From IMG/VR virus record IMGVR_UViG_3300027782_000060, positions 1-64,000 of that record: a DNA stretch of 64,000 nucleotides; one strand, 5' to 3'. The DNA is from a virus. Positions 37,301 through 46,500 of the stretch are shown here, in pieces (positions within the stretch are counted from its first letter, which is position 1; each line of letters starts with the position of its first letter). The position numbers and the translations under genes are program-made. A model generated the notes under the pieces. The model was not told the DNA's origin. It made no database searches and saw nothing but the letters and a program-made list of their open reading frames with translations.

Positions 37301-38626
37301 ACCAAAAGCATCTTGCCTATCGCCCATTTCGTCTTTGTATTGAAGCAATGAACCAAGCATTCCTCGTTGCGTTTTGTGGTGAATCTCTCGGGTGCGCTCG
37401 ACATACTCGTCTAGGGCTTTCTGAGCATCAGCATCACCATTTCTTGCTGCTTCCCTAATCGATTCAGGAACCATCTCTGTAATTTCTTGACGTAATGATT
37501 CGTCGTAGCGTTTTGCATTGTACGACGCGACTTCTGCCTTCTTTGCAGAGTCAAAAGAATTCCAGATGTCGTCGGTTATTTCCTCGCCATTTGATGGGTC
37601 GAAGAATGTAAAGTCAGGGTCCGCATCGGAATATATTTTTGCAATTTTAGAAAAACTATATTCATTAGCAAGAGCATGAATATGGTCTCCGTTTGCAGCA
37701 CCAATGGAGTCGTCCATATCAATGCCATGTTTTGTAAACATATTTTCTATTGCGCTTGTTCTTGCACCCCACTTCTCCCGCATTCTTTCGGCTTTAGTGT
37801 AGACGCCCTTTACTCGTTCTGCTTTTCGGAATGCTTCGGCGTCATAGGCAGTATCAAAACGAAGGTCTTGCCTGCTGGTCGCTCCACCGCTGCCATCTAG
37901 TCTTTCGGCGAGACGTCGACCAACGCGTAGAATTTCTCGCGCTACGGTCAATGGGGAAAATACAAAACAGTTAGACATGTTTTCGTCAGTAAATTGGTTT
38001 GCATTTGGTGTGCCTGGAGGGCAGCGCATTTTTCCGGCAGCATCAAATACGACACCAAGAGCCGCCGCTGCAGCATTACCTACACGCTGTTCGGGCTGCA
38101 TTTGCCCAATCGTTTGTCCAAGCCCCTTGTAGCGAACTTCACTTAGAAGGCGAGGTGTTGGGTTGCCGTCCAGACCACGCTCATACTCGCGAAAAACTGC
38201 AGTAGGCCTACTTGCAATAGTCTTTTTGAATTCTTCTTTGCTTGCTTTTATTTCTTCTTTGGAAGGCATTTTTGCTGGGTCAATCCAGCCAAATTTGGCA
38301 CCTTCTTTTGACTTCATTTCGTCATAGGTAACGTGAAGTTTTAATACCTGACCTGGTTTACGTGTCGCCTTAGGGTTGAACTCTATTTTTAGTTTTTGCT
38401 CATCCTCGTCTGCTGAGGTACGTTTTGATTCAGGCTTAGCAGTGGCGTTGCTGGCCTTAGCGTCAGGGCTTAGTGCTTTGATGGAAAGAAATGGGTTGAG
38501 GTATGGCTGAGCAGCAGCATACGTCTGTAGTTCTTTAAAATATAGAGCAACCTCATCGATGTTACGCTCATGCAACGTATTGGAACGCTTAATGGAATAA
38601 CGATGAGGGATACCTTTACCCGCCAT
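28337..38626 (-). CDS. Giant polyvalent polyprotein, about 3,429 aa: zincin, KTSC-like, two ParB-like units, RelA/SpoT-like domain
   Basis: The ATG at 38624-38626 has GGAG 6 bases upstream; a GTG 18 bases further up is less likely. An RCPPG module near residue 200 is shared with the 677-aa protein. Domains: zincin (WHELGHVQQ, ~560); a Pro-rich linker (~720-750); unassigned regions; a KTSC-like part (~1830-1870); two tandem homologous units, each with a Cys motif (CGKHKGI; CGENIGI) and a ParB-like core ending DGYILDGHHR (~2350) or DGYVLDGHHR (~2870); two YLRYLGGPGDKGD repeats (~3035-3155); and a C-terminal RelA/SpoT-like domain (DAVRYTM ~3298, ELQLHTPES ~3358). G-M-x-S motifs near 35340, 33490, 32884, 32585, 31121, 29540 and 29135 fall between domains, so each ParB-like unit and the RelA/SpoT domain would be cut out singly. 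Confidence 0.92.
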   Translation of the reverse strand: MAGKGIPHRYSIKRSNTLHERNIDEVALYFKELQTYAAAQPYLNPFLSIKALSPDAKASNATAKPESKRTSADEDEQKLKIEFNPKATRKPGQVLKLHVTYDEMKSKEGAKFGWIDPAKMPSKEEIKASKEEFKKTIASRPTAVFREYERGLDGNPTPRLLSEVRYKGLGQTIGQMQPEQRVGNAAAAALGVVFDAAGKMRCPPGTPNANQFTDENMSNCFVFSPLTVAREILRVGRRLAERLDGSGGATSRQDLRFDTAYDAEAFRKAERVKGVYTKAERMREKWGARTSAIENMFTKHGIDMDDSIGAANGDHIHALANEYSFSKIAKIYSDADPDFTFFDPSNGEEITDDIWNSFDSAKKAEVASYNAKRYDESLRQEITEMVPESIREAARNGDADAQKALDEYVERTREIHHKTQRGMLGSLLQYKDEMGDRQDAFGGFSSHGISGKDLVTTEAMALPNMDENGMPAVTITINPMSVAVRGRMPYEKNGSLFLEIESDVSLSEAEKQTEILRVMREITDAQEFVNLVGYANEQSAARGVADLGVSSEEMKGAHVMWHELGHVQQYNVARNKIYDFYDKNGFFPVVIDGKLEKLETPPAAWSNGTWASAMDSMMGATADRGGPFAKTGAMGFPPFGTDEFEDSFLHFVSGNYYQDKVQGALGVLGLPEEGAHRQLALMEGTTELFALEKLGVIEGPEVRQFTSWMDPVDPAPVPSLPPGAPPEVPDVPGPDVPEIPTAPPTTPSPPPGTTIIDNSTTINIVINGPINIHVGGTAPDWDEGAIEPPIPPRKTVDLKWEDITPMILADKDSQWTASPSSGADIGQNKDMQKLWLDSVFGMGPEEGGFVPEQGELPRIDKDAYWKLSPQQMDTRYEFLRGEADALILKSETESLNKDEQAKLWLATKGMQQILDMNGKKAALADAKREEYLRDGFDPTPGKYLRQVDSPLKPQQKGFRKLATKRAEERGYDVVEIDDDELSHWAREISDHAGTASDSGADAFSGADRPYKRGEVRNNPSFNTKKNLERNPNYEPSNEPPTPDTDSAGYVGSKLDEIKSRSTPEQRAILDSSETVEKRESVEALMDSSDPSKLSGMLSRSAEKRQAAKTGGEIKRSTPSESGDIIDDDFESGVVPFLDLIETSKFDDDVKLVTSMQIPKNGISDGDTIDHTKIMRGKVVDFDTSDGFDFSQPEANRRVVIEMPKGSRGVPSKNAHNGDTDDYLLPPGSLSVVRVDPDGTIFATPLEQHGKKEILDDMEKNLNGIELGADSLEELERRTLLSSISKERSKVVPEKRTTRGLSSSGPRAARQSARNQAIVDGFDKNGSSIYGTDTRIGMSPETLARMEGESNDKFRKALGLDRSVEIPKRDQRVESSVAKLGGLLSGKAEPSNQEEFEFVNSLSPELKDLFTSLDASEIKSIVDDELFDYHQQFDDRVRISLHPEEFKEFLKTGKLKNITETKPNSASASMLKEFEGKLGMSENLPDGARSHSGFMVHKTHTDEIADYLNELPGNGISRNPHFFSETDDVNPSGKSRAGGKVIDLVLAPEVAQRAVYGRGDVTGGEVLPTPVLSTNRAEVGSAFVNLSDVSESSELDGMKQIAEVLESSITGNKTGLGGGHGVPTSVKSRNPGFAHEALVAGGVTIADAEQIRIPVEALDMEDVTVSFDGVELDNVRQQLSQAGLTNSEIDDVIDKIGAGIAPYALPEIERMRQGMASEKMSEELSLVPNHSMTLVPTNPDGVDVLNPDPLPGEPTTNKEMRDAWRKRYAVESQLKSIKDLAKHEKETKGKIEPRMSAKSPSGESRVSQRRQGIRYSEDGYKSIYENGIDDFVSEAVDTVEYNPKTRELRVLFKGQSDPYHFLDVDPDDLEDFGDEFEPIGNKIDRIKRTNNRTVRGPDGSVIRWDGKEWSYEDAGMSSKKPSVPFDGDISDKTPDDIAFDSDIDEIISPSSTSRIGMFIPQERATDSDIFDTDEIKKRIEGMSARLGEMNPRDMDRRKPRVDENGRPQQLLGAGMASRRDSKLAESDKPKKFGFGKKSKIKQGVESDDERRKRILEMSKGDPRTSPGVRKANYQTYDGKDVYAVDNMDDAIALLVAGHHVDLSDSHDEGDLWGEFKSFKKWLKGVDKAAAKKMSFNLCSVHKEGANIFCGKHKGIIRDDMPQVGGTVTDPNAPAIRLWVGGHVHGNSFDSYNGANTPDWVKQGLLSEQTDPELFKRAKAESDRLENVYRALGSRYYPGNTVDPLTEAEKQEFFSLTDIRKVEPDMIDNFVDVLRANGVNVSEPEDRDPMTLRATQNELVAGTVLGLSDAITSYEDMLQIGQRPDGTPFTQQDYDRVRMLGPILVTKDGYILDGHHRVFGKVAANFDREDNDQLAQKVRVVDMPLEALLSFTRAYGEHIGIAAASGQSTERRTLPDDIKTPLDIIPAAAGDLEKLNAEFTDNLDDKVKALEERDGHPFFKPESPGFEQGESYRQSMQFVERRVLTDKQPGERSSPSRVPSSGGMASRRSGITTPGGRDSVGANRVDTSSAVQPNARKMHEDAVSKTMDALDGVNLDGLSESELQSRFGVARSGEKSLIDSRDIYHTTDGATAIAMLARGYNVEVDNDGLAAEVSDSQAAFRKMIEANVKKLENLSADERNALLDELTVDLCKLYVAGKNVMCGENIGIDREQMPQLSGRTLGDDTLAMRAAKDGHIPMKWAAIDEKNLPPEELARFKELEAKHVAPGRDETFGPGEKEEFYSLVDWNNSEADVVKEFEKSLESSLKPVDKDGNPTSAVILKTARPESYKASQRQLVGHKTDEMRDGIRENLTKFDSHAESLGLKKGTPEYKEMRAKWLAGEYKFADSNGVKVKAWWTDPLLATRDGYVLDGHHRWAAIKLINDELPEDEKLSLRWKEVQTNVVEALTLGKAFQDKWGIKEAKLKGERQFVKNDEVPGIELGEIVKEMDEYHSKLTDTLDELHSNNQFIRKQSLGARKNPKVAAAQVEAGKRGEEWAARQSGVSGGKVRVPREKLEEIRGGKLEEVSGEPQGMRSLSRPYRDTSDEELKTQYDKYLRYLGGPGDKGDGDLTYMRRAKEFDKIKKEVARRREDAGVDGGGRGSLLRPYRNTSDEELKAIYEKYLRYLGGPGDKGDSDFTYMRRSKEFDKIKKEVARREEYAKKPSRGMRSSVGKNVRVRAGEGGVPEKVSSGQPDTPEVKTPPKIERTHKGVDIPEFIDEMPAEGQYSDEVVEKAVELHDKVKKVEPELTDNLIDMAAEGGGEMEGLEFRFKATKGNAKKITNISRDSGISVEEAQLQVPDAVRYTMTFPEEEYVGGAENVISRLEGIGHEVQVKNYWDEGDGYQGINIVVKHPDGFLYELQLHTPESFKVKQAAHDAYDEYQKEKDDVIRLELFRRMAAAAGELPMPKGDVKGIGNLARKNFQTWAQQQGGK
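28340..29015 (-). other. RelA/SpoT-like domain at the C-terminus of giant protein 2
   Basis: The last ~220 residues show the RelA/SpoT nucleotidyltransferase pattern: EFRFKATKGNAKKI, DAVRYTMTFP, a central YQGINIVVKHPDGFLYELQL and a trailing helix with AHDAYDEY. RelA/SpoT-fold enzymes make (p)ppGpp or modify tRNA when acting as toxins (toxSAS group). This domain is listed among known polyvalent-protein modules. The fragment begins just after GMRSS (about 29135). Confidence 0.75.
29150..29525 (-). repeat. Two direct repeats of RPYRDTSDEELK...YLRYLGGPGDKGD module
   Basis: A ~55-residue charged helical module (RPYRDTSDEELK, YLRYLGGPGDKGD, TYMRRAKEFDKIKKE) is present twice here and a third time in giant protein 1 at 48095-48260. 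The 29150-29330 copy and the 48095-48260 copy are nearly identical at DNA level over long runs, so recent copying between the two genes is likely. GMRSL and GMRSS flank the pair. Confidence 0.85.
29545..32585 (-). repeat. Tandem duplication of a Cys-motif plus ParB-like unit
   Basis: Two homologous units of roughly 490-520 codons lie head to tail: 31125-32585 and 29545-31120. Each runs DDAIALLVAG/GATAIAMLARG, DLC or NLC, a later Cys-Gly (IFCGKHKGI or VMCGENIGI), DMPQ/QMPQ, EFFSL/EFYSL, a TLRATQNELV/KASQRQLVG helix and DGY(I/V)LDGHHR. GMASR precedes each unit and GMRSL closes the second. The ParB-like core with GHHR is known from DNA-binding and nuclease proteins; a CTPase or nuclease role is open. 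Confidence 0.78.
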
Positions 38627-38655
38627 TCCGGGCTCCAATCCCACTTACTGCTTTG

Positions 38656-40452
38656 TCACTTACCGGTTTCGTCAACTTCAGCCGAAAGCAATTCAAACTC
38701 AACAAGAGTCTTAAGGAATTCATCGGTGGGACCGCCTTCGACAGTTAGCGACTTCTCCCCGCCGGAAACCCATTCAGCAGGAATCATGTCTTCCTTGCCC
38801 ATTGCCTTGGCTTGTTTCATGATGTGCATTTTTGCTGCCTCGACATCTTTTGCTCGGCCATGAGACATGATTGCGTTACGAAGGTCAGATTCATTGGCAA
38901 TTGGGAAAGAACCGTCATCCATTGCGGTGCCTTCTTTGGCCATTTCTTGACGCTTGTCGTCCGGAAACGCTCTCTTTAGTGCAATTTCTGCAGCCTCTGC
39001 CTCAATCTGGTCGGTGTCTTCAGGCTCCCACTTATCCCAGCCAAGAACTTCGCCATCAAGGGCGACGAACACGTCATAGGACTTCTGGTCAAAGCCATCC
39101 ACTTCTACTTGATAGGCGTCAAATCCCTCAAATACGCTTGGCTCAACAGCCACGACGATTCCAGGAACCGACTTCACGGCAAGTTCAGCGGCTTCATTGA
39201 AGTCGATAAGTTGAATATCGTCCATGAGCGACTTCTGTTCAAAAACGCTGTCATCAAGACGGTGGAATCCAAGCACTTCTGCCGTGGTTCCATCAATGAA
39301 AATCTCATTGACATTGCCAGACTTAGTCTGAACGTCGATAACGAACATGTCGGCTTCTTGTGAGTAGCCAGAATCGATAACGTCACCCTTGAACATCATT
39401 TCTGCGAGACCTTCGATGTGGAGGAGCCCTGGGAGTCCCTTTTCTGCCATGCAGCCACCTGGGCAGTCATCACAGACGGAGATTGAACCTGGATGTACTT
39501 TGCGGTCAATTGCACAGAGGTATCCATTAATTCCGACGTCGGCAGACTTGGTGCCCATTTTGCGGAGACGAGCCATACGGAGGTCTTCCATGCTGGGGGT
39601 CTGACCATTCATTGGGCGACGCATGGGAACGATGTCTTCCTCTTCGTCGCCTTCAAGGAGGTCTTCCTCATCATCTATGCCGTCTTCTGGACCTTCGGCC
39701 ATGTCTTCTTCGTCCAACTTGTAGCGCATACCACCACGACCGTAGCCCTTTGGAGTAGCCATGACTTCTTCTTCATCATCCATCATGTCTTCGTCTGGCA
39801 AATCCTCGTCATCGCCCATGCTCATTGCGGCATCCATTGCTTTTCTTTGACGACGCATTCTCTTCATGTTGTCGTCATGCGACTTGCTAGCCACGTCTTC
39901 TTCGTCATCCATCATGTCTTCGTCGTCCATGATTTCTGATGCAGGCATACGCATGCCCTTGCGGTACGGCTTTCCGCCCCACATCTTGCCGTTAGTCATT
40001 TCCTCATCTTCAGGCATTGACTCCATGTCTTCGGCTACGGTTTCTTCGTCTTCCGTATCGTCCATGGGCATCCCCATAGCCTTGCGAGCAGTACGACGAC
40101 GCATCATCATTTTCTGCTGCTCGGTCATGTCGTCTTCTTCGTCCATCATGTCTTCGTCTGCCATGTCATCAACAGGAACCATCTTGATTTGAACAGGCAT
40201 GGCACCACACTTGCCACAGACTTTTGAGCCAGCCTTAAAGCCACACTCGCTGACGGCAAGACCCTTAGCGCACTTAGCAACACTGCCGTCGCTTTCAATC
40301 TTAACTATTGCTTTTTCGTCGTAGTTCATTGTTGTCGACTCCTTGTAGTGCATGGTTTTTAAAAGGCAGCCATTGGGGCTACTACAACCACTACATGGCA
40401 TAATAGCCTTTTCTTGGTTCACCATGCAGAAGTATTTGAATTGTTTGGCCAT
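38656..40452 (-). CDS. Acidic Cys-rich virion-region protein, 598 aa, with PepSY-like strands and C-terminal SFPIANESDLRNAI domain
   Basis: Two Cys clusters (MPCSGCSSPNGC; SECGFKAGSKVCGKCG) at the N-terminus look like zinc ribbons. Residues about 90-300 are very acidic and Met-rich with repeated DEDMMDDEE runs. Residues about 305-345 hold another Cys group (YLCAIDRKVHPGSISVCDDC). Then come two PepSY-like segments (EADMFVIDVQTKSGNVNEIF; YDVFVALDGEVLGW). The C-terminus has DGSFPIANESDLRNAIMSHG and AKAMGKEDMIPAEWV, a domain common in phage head proteins (DUF6582-like). The upstream ATG at 40452 keeps the first Cys cluster but has no good ribosome site; ATG at 40329 has AAGGAG 9 bases upstream and may be the real start. 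A scaffold or cargo-adaptor role is possible. Confidence 0.75.
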   Translation of the reverse strand: MAKQFKYFCMVNQEKAIMPCSGCSSPNGCLLKTMHYKESTTMNYDEKAIVKIESDGSVAKCAKGLAVSECGFKAGSKVCGKCGAMPVQIKMVPVDDMADEDMMDEEDDMTEQQKMMMRRRTARKAMGMPMDDTEDEETVAEDMESMPEDEEMTNGKMWGGKPYRKGMRMPASEIMDDEDMMDDEEDVASKSHDDNMKRMRRQRKAMDAAMSMGDDEDLPDEDMMDDEEEVMATPKGYGRGGMRYKLDEEDMAEGPEDGIDDEEDLLEGDEEEDIVPMRRPMNGQTPSMEDLRMARLRKMGTKSADVGINGYLCAIDRKVHPGSISVCDDCPGGCMAEKGLPGLLHIEGLAEMMFKGDVIDSGYSQEADMFVIDVQTKSGNVNEIFIDGTTAEVLGFHRLDDSVFEQKSLMDDIQLIDFNEAAELAVKSVPGIVVAVEPSVFEGFDAYQVEVDGFDQKSYDVFVALDGEVLGWDKWEPEDTDQIEAEAAEIALKRAFPDDKRQEMAKEGTAMDDGSFPIANESDLRNAIMSHGRAKDVEAAKMHIMKQAKAMGKEDMIPAEWVSGGEKSLTVEGGPTDEFLKTLVEFELLSAEVDETGK

Positions 40453-40466
40453 ATTTGATTACGTGA

Positions 40467-40473
40467 TTTCAGT
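40467..40473. promoter_or_regulatory. TTTCAGT/ACTGAAA element upstream of the acidic 598-aa gene
   Basis: On the minus strand the sequence reads GGTATACTGAAAT. The same TATACTGAAA core occurs before the protease gene (52468-52481). TATACT resembles a -10 box, but no -35 with 16-18-base spacing is clear (TTGCAC lies only 14 bases away). It may be a phage promoter or regulator site in the 62-base gap 40453-40514. Confidence 0.35.
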
Positions 40474-40514
40474 ATACCCTATATTGAGCAGTGCAAATGA
40501 ATAATATTTTATGA

Positions 40515-43500
40515 TTATTCATTTAAGGGTATTTCCACTTCTCTCCCCTCGCTATTGAATTTTTTGACTGTTCGGGAATTGACTTCTGGAACTGACTTGT
40601 CAATAAATGTGGCCATACCAGCCATTGCTAGCATGTCAGCAAAATTTGATAGCAATTTTGCTCTATCTGCATTGTCTCTACCGACCTGTCTGTCAATGGA
40701 TAGAAATAACGCATCTAAAATGTTGTCTAATTCATCCTGCATTAAATATATTGCCCCAGCGTTAGTTCTCTTGTCGGATATGAGGCCCGACTTCTGTCTT
40801 GTCATTATTGTGTGTAGCGTACGTAGGGCGGAAGACGCTTTAGAATCGTCTGATTTTCCTGCTTCATATAAGAGCATGTCTTGGATAGACTTAAAGAAAG
40901 TTGCTTCTCCACGAATCTCCGCCCTCCCGGTTTTGGACGCCATACCCGTAGATGAACGCATCCCCTCTGCTCTTGCTTCACCCTTGCGTGCGCTCATATA
41001 TTGAGCGGTTGTTTTAGTTGGAGCCATGGAAATTCGTGAAGAAATATTGTTATTTTCTGATGCAGGATTCTGAGTTTCTGCCCCATTGCGATTAATTCGT
41101 GGAGTCTTTGGCTTTTCCAAGTCTTCTCCGCCATTTTTCACATATGGGTCGCTTGCATACTCTTCTGCTAATTGAGCAAGAGAGATGCGCATTTTTTCAG
41201 CCTGACCCACATTGCGTCTCTGTTCATTTTTGGAAACATCTTTTTTGTTAGAAGAAATATAGTCATCTAAAAGTTGAATCATTGAGTCAAGTTTGGAGAG
41301 TGTAATGTCTGTATCACCGTCTGCCATGAGGGCTGCATCTATGTCGTCCCATATGGCGGTGTGTTGGTCGTCTTCCATGCGCGTTGAGGAGTAATACTTC
41401 TTAATCGCGTTTGAACGATTATTTAATAAATTTCTAATTGCCTCGGAGCGATTCTTTCTTTCTACCGAAGCCCGAGCCATGGCCTCAGCAGACCCTTGGC
41501 CGATTTTTTCAGAACGAGATTCCGGAGCACCATTCCTCAAAGAAACTTCACTCTTAATTCTCTTACGAATATCTGTTTTAATTTTCTCCATTCGGATATT
41601 CAAATTCTTCGCATTCTCGCCCATCTCGTACTGCTGTAGGTTGACAAACGGCCTCGTTGAGTCCCACATTCGCATAAGTTCCTCATTCGAGAGGTCGCTG
41701 AGTGTCGCAGGCAGAGATTCCATAAATTTCTGTGAACCAAATTCTGGCATTGGTTTTAGTGCAGTGCGTGAAGACATTCCTGCACTACGCCCCTTGCCGA
41801 AGCGATTAATGAGGTCTTGCCTTCTTGCCAACAGCGTGTCTGTTAATTCTTTTGCTTCGGCGGGGTCGGACACGATTGAAGCCACAGTCGCTTTGATTGT
41901 GTCCGGAGAAATTGCTTCCAGTTTTGCAACTTGGTCCTTGATTTGCTGGTCAGTTATCTGCCTATACACAGGAGCAGCAGGGCTTTGTCCTCTTAGTGAG
42001 TCAATTTCACCAACAGTATTCCCCCATGCTGCACCCTTCGGGCCGCCTTGCGCTCTCCACTTCATGGAGCCACCATTATCAACACGAATAGGGTTTCCGT
42101 TTTTGTCAGCACGAACATTGTCATTAAGTACGGCATCCCAGTTGGCGAGCCATGCGTCTGCCACAAATCCTTCAATGACTTTTGCTTGCCATTGCTTACT
42201 ACCGTCACCCATAGCCCCAGTGATGGGTCTGCTTGGTTCGCTAATAAGTGTTGATACGACATTGGGCTTACCTTGATACGAGCCTTGGGAAATTTGCGGA
42301 ACCCCGAGACCGAGCATCTTGTATAGTTCTGCCGCGAGCACTTCACTTTCAATATGAGAGAGACTTCGTGGCGTCTTTACGTAATGGCGAACGCCATTCT
42401 CATCTTCAAAAAATCCGCCCGGATTAGAGCCGCCTTGACCGCCAACTTTTTTCCATCCATCTGTAACAATTGGCTTCTTGCGTTCCGGCTTTGAAGGCTT
42501 ATCTGGAGCCTTCACCGTGCCAGTATCTGTTTCTGTTTTGTCTGGCTTATTTCTGTTAAATAGAGATGACATGCCACCAATACGTGAAGATGATTCATCT
42601 CGCTCAACCTCCACCCCACGCGGAGTGAATTTTTTGCTTGAAGCCATTCCACCGGTACGGCCAGTAGGTATGGTTATGTTTTCGTCATCATAAGACATTT
42701 CCATTTCGTCAATAAGTGAAGAAATATCTTCAATCTTATTACTCAACAATAATTCGGCATCGGTTGAATTTTCATTTTCAATTGGATAATTGTCTAGTAG
42801 TTCACGTAAAGAATCTATTTTTTCGCCAGTGAATGAAGGTTGCTCTGATGAGTTGAAGAAATCAGTAATTGAATCCCATGCCGCTAGGTGTTCTCCGTCA
42901 ATTCTTTCTTGTTGAGAGAAACGTTCGGCCATTGACTGCGCCTTCTGGACTGACTGTTCAATGTTCCTGTAATGCTCAACGCCAAATCTTTCCTTGGCGT
43001 AAGAGTCAAGTACATCTTTTTGTTGTACGGGAGTGAGGGAGTCAAACTTAGACCCATACTTAGCCTTGGCCATTGTCTCAATATTTTTAACTGAGTCTCG
43101 CCCAACATCATCAATGGTTTCATATTTTTGAAGTTTTATTTCCTTCTTTGCAGCACTTCTGCGTTTTGCCGAAGAGGTTTGTGCAGACTCTTTCCACTTT
43201 CGCTCCGACTCGCGCCGCATTGCAAGGATGCCTTCAATTCGGGCTTTGCGTTCTGGGGCAATATTGGGGTCGTCTAACATGTCTTCGAGCGATGGACTAT
43301 TATCGGCTTCAAGTCGAGCAGCCTCGCGCTTTATTTTTTCTTCTTCATCTATTTCGCTGACACGCTGATGAACTGGAAGGAGCAAGCGTTCCCAGTCCTC
43401 CATATCAATGGCGTTTGGTCGCTTTTTAATTTGCTTAAAAGTCCCAGCGGAGTAGTAGCCAGATGCGCCTGTTTCAAAAACCAATACATCTTCCATTTGG

Positions 43501-46500
43501 TATGGTTCTAGGTCTATGAATTGAGCGCCATATTTGTTTTGCGCAGCCGTATTCAACCTGGACTTAGTGTCTTCTGAAACCAATGGCCAAAACTCTAAAT
43601 GACTTGGCAGGTTGACGTCGTCGCCTATTTGGCCACTTTGCTGAGCGCGCTCAAGTGCTGCTCGTCGCTCGGTGATTCTGCGTGTTTCTGCGATTGAATC
43701 CAGCAAGCGCGTTCTACGCTCGACATACTCTCGTCCCTTGATTCCATCAGGGTTCGCCTTGGGGTGATATGCACCGATACTCTCTATGAGTGCCAATGCT
43801 TCTTCATCGCTGATTCCTTCTGGAACCACCTGCTCTACTGATTTGCCTTTGATGTCTACATTGGGAATAACTTCGGCGTTGCGTGAGCCACCTTCGGTTG
43901 GTCCGCCATAGGGAACAAAATTCCCCATGGTATTTCCGGAAACCGCATTCATGGGCATGGGTCCATCGGTACTACTGGTTGAACGCATACCAATAGAGTT
44001 TCTTCTAGATTCTAAGCCGCCTCTGTTGTATTGATTCTTGCCATAGTTACTATGAAGTGAACGGAGCGTGCGCCACTGATTCGCGGTAAGTGCGCCATTT
44101 TTTTCATCATATGAAGAGGCAATACTTTGAACAATTCTGAAACCGGGTTGACGTCTTGCCCAATTAATCAATTCGCGCTGTTCAGCAACAGTGATTTCAC
44201 TAGGTGCTCCATTGTTGATGAGTTTTCCGGCAAAATCTCCAGTCTGCTTGAATTTCTCCGTGTCGAATCGTCCGTCCTTGCTAACACCAGCAAGTTCCAC
44301 CGGATGTGGCCCGACAACAGAAGTCCAGTCTGGGTCAATTTTCGCTAATTCTTCATAGGAATTCATGATGGCGTTATATTCAGGCAAAAGGAGTACTAGT
44401 TGAGCACGTCCTTCTTTCTTTTGTGCAGCAGCAAGATTGCCGTCGTACTTGGATAGGCCATCCTTGATAAAGAAATTCCCGTTATGTTTACGCATTATCG
44501 CGCGTATTTCATCACGGATTTCGCCAACTTCATCCTGTGATAGACCAACTTGAACTCTTGGATGTATTGTTGCCGCGTACGAGCGCATTCCATTGGGCAT
44601 ATACCCAGCGCCATTAGTGCGCGTATCTATCTCATCAAGTGCGTCCATGATATTGAAAGCCATTGCGTATTCATTATTTTTAGCCAATCCAGATGCCATT
44701 GACATGGCTTGATTTCTTCTATCGCTGCGCATTTTGCGCGTCATGTCGTTTTGGCCATTCTTTAGGCCGTCAATAACAGACTCAACGACTTCGAGGTCAT
44801 CGCCAATTAACTCAAGTCTGTCCTTGTCGCGATTCAGTAACTTGAGGGTATTCGGGGGCGAGCCCATGACCGTGCCATCTGGGTTGATTGTGTAGCGCGC
44901 ATCTTTCTTGACGGCATTGAGTGAAGCGATTAGTGAATTTTTGCCATTCTCAATGTCGTTGACCATTTCTGGAGTAATGCCACCAAAAACATATTTCTTT
45001 TTATCTTTGTAGCCAACAGACAACTCTTCGCGATTGGCATCGTAAAATACAAACGAAACATCTTTTGCGATAAATTTATTTGGTCGCGTTGGGTAGAGGA
45101 CCTTACTGGTGCCAAGCCCTTTACCCATTGGTGTCTTGCTTGACATGCCGCCAGAAGACGAAGAGGATACGCCAACATCAATCATCGTCTTTGAGCGGTC
45201 GGTGATTTTGGAACGACGAGCAGAATCGTCTGCCGCAGAATTAATCATTCTTCTTGCAAGTTTTGAAATCTCTCTTTGTTCGTCTTCGTCTTCTGGGTCA
45301 AATTCTTCAAATTCAGGACCATCTAGTGAAGAGCGACTATCTATAATGCTGGAAATTTGCTTAGCAAATTTTGTCCCAGTAAATGGTGGTCGACCAGCAG
45401 TAAATACTCTTTCCATCTCTCGGTCATCAATGTCGAATGAATCCAATATGTCAGCAACGTCTGCTTCTGTCACTCCAAGTTCAAAAAGCCTACGAGTATC
45501 AATATCGTTCATCTCAAATGGATTGCCGCTTGGAGACTCTTGTTTTTTTAGTGCATTTTGAACTTTTTCTTTTGCAAGTTTTACTGCAGCCTTATTGCGG
45601 CGACGCATAATATTTTCTTGAGCAACAAATTCGGCGAATTTTACATATTCTCCGACTGTATCTTCTAGGCTCGAACGCATATCTTCTAGTTCGCCATAGC
45701 GTTTTTCGTCAAAGTCAGAATCTGGCAGTCCAGCGTCTGTGCGGCGCTGGCCATTTTTCCAAATAATATTAAGTTGTTCATTGATTGAATTTATTTCGTC
45801 AATAAAACCATTCAGGTCTTTCTCAATTTCATCAAATTGTTCGAATTTAAATTGGTCGGCCAACTTGGCGTGAAGTTTTACATCTCCAACTTTCCTAGAA
45901 CTGGACATTCCACCAAATCGCTTATTGGTAGATTGACGCATGACATTTGGAAGAATTTCATTTACGCCCATTTTCTTTACGAGCAATTCACCAGTCTGTA
46001 AATCGCGTGCTCCGAATACAATCTGCCCATCTTTGTCTTTGCTCACATAGACAACTTTGTAACGTGGATTCGTAGGAGTAGAAAACATGCTTGGAGCATC
46101 AAATCCGTCAGGAAGGAAGTCCCCATCCTTGAGTGAGCCAACTGTCGACGTTCGGATTGATGCAAACGGCTCATCCATGGTAGGTATATTTGGGTTGTAA
46201 TTACTGTTTACTATTCGAGTGTCTTCGCCAACATATTCAGCAATTCCAGAAAAATATTGATTTGCGAGAGACTCGTAATACGATGCTGTTTTTGCAGAAT
46301 CGCCATAAGTAGAATCACTTGCTCGCGTCGTTGACTTAATTTCTCTTCCAGCGCGACGTTCGGTCCATTCGTTGGCTACTGGACCTTTCTTTTTCTTCTT
46401 CGGTACTTTCTTGGAACGAAGGTTTTGTTCAGTAAATGCACGCCTGTCTTCTTCAGACCATTTTGACGTAATTTTTTTGTTTGATTTACGCTTGGAAGAC

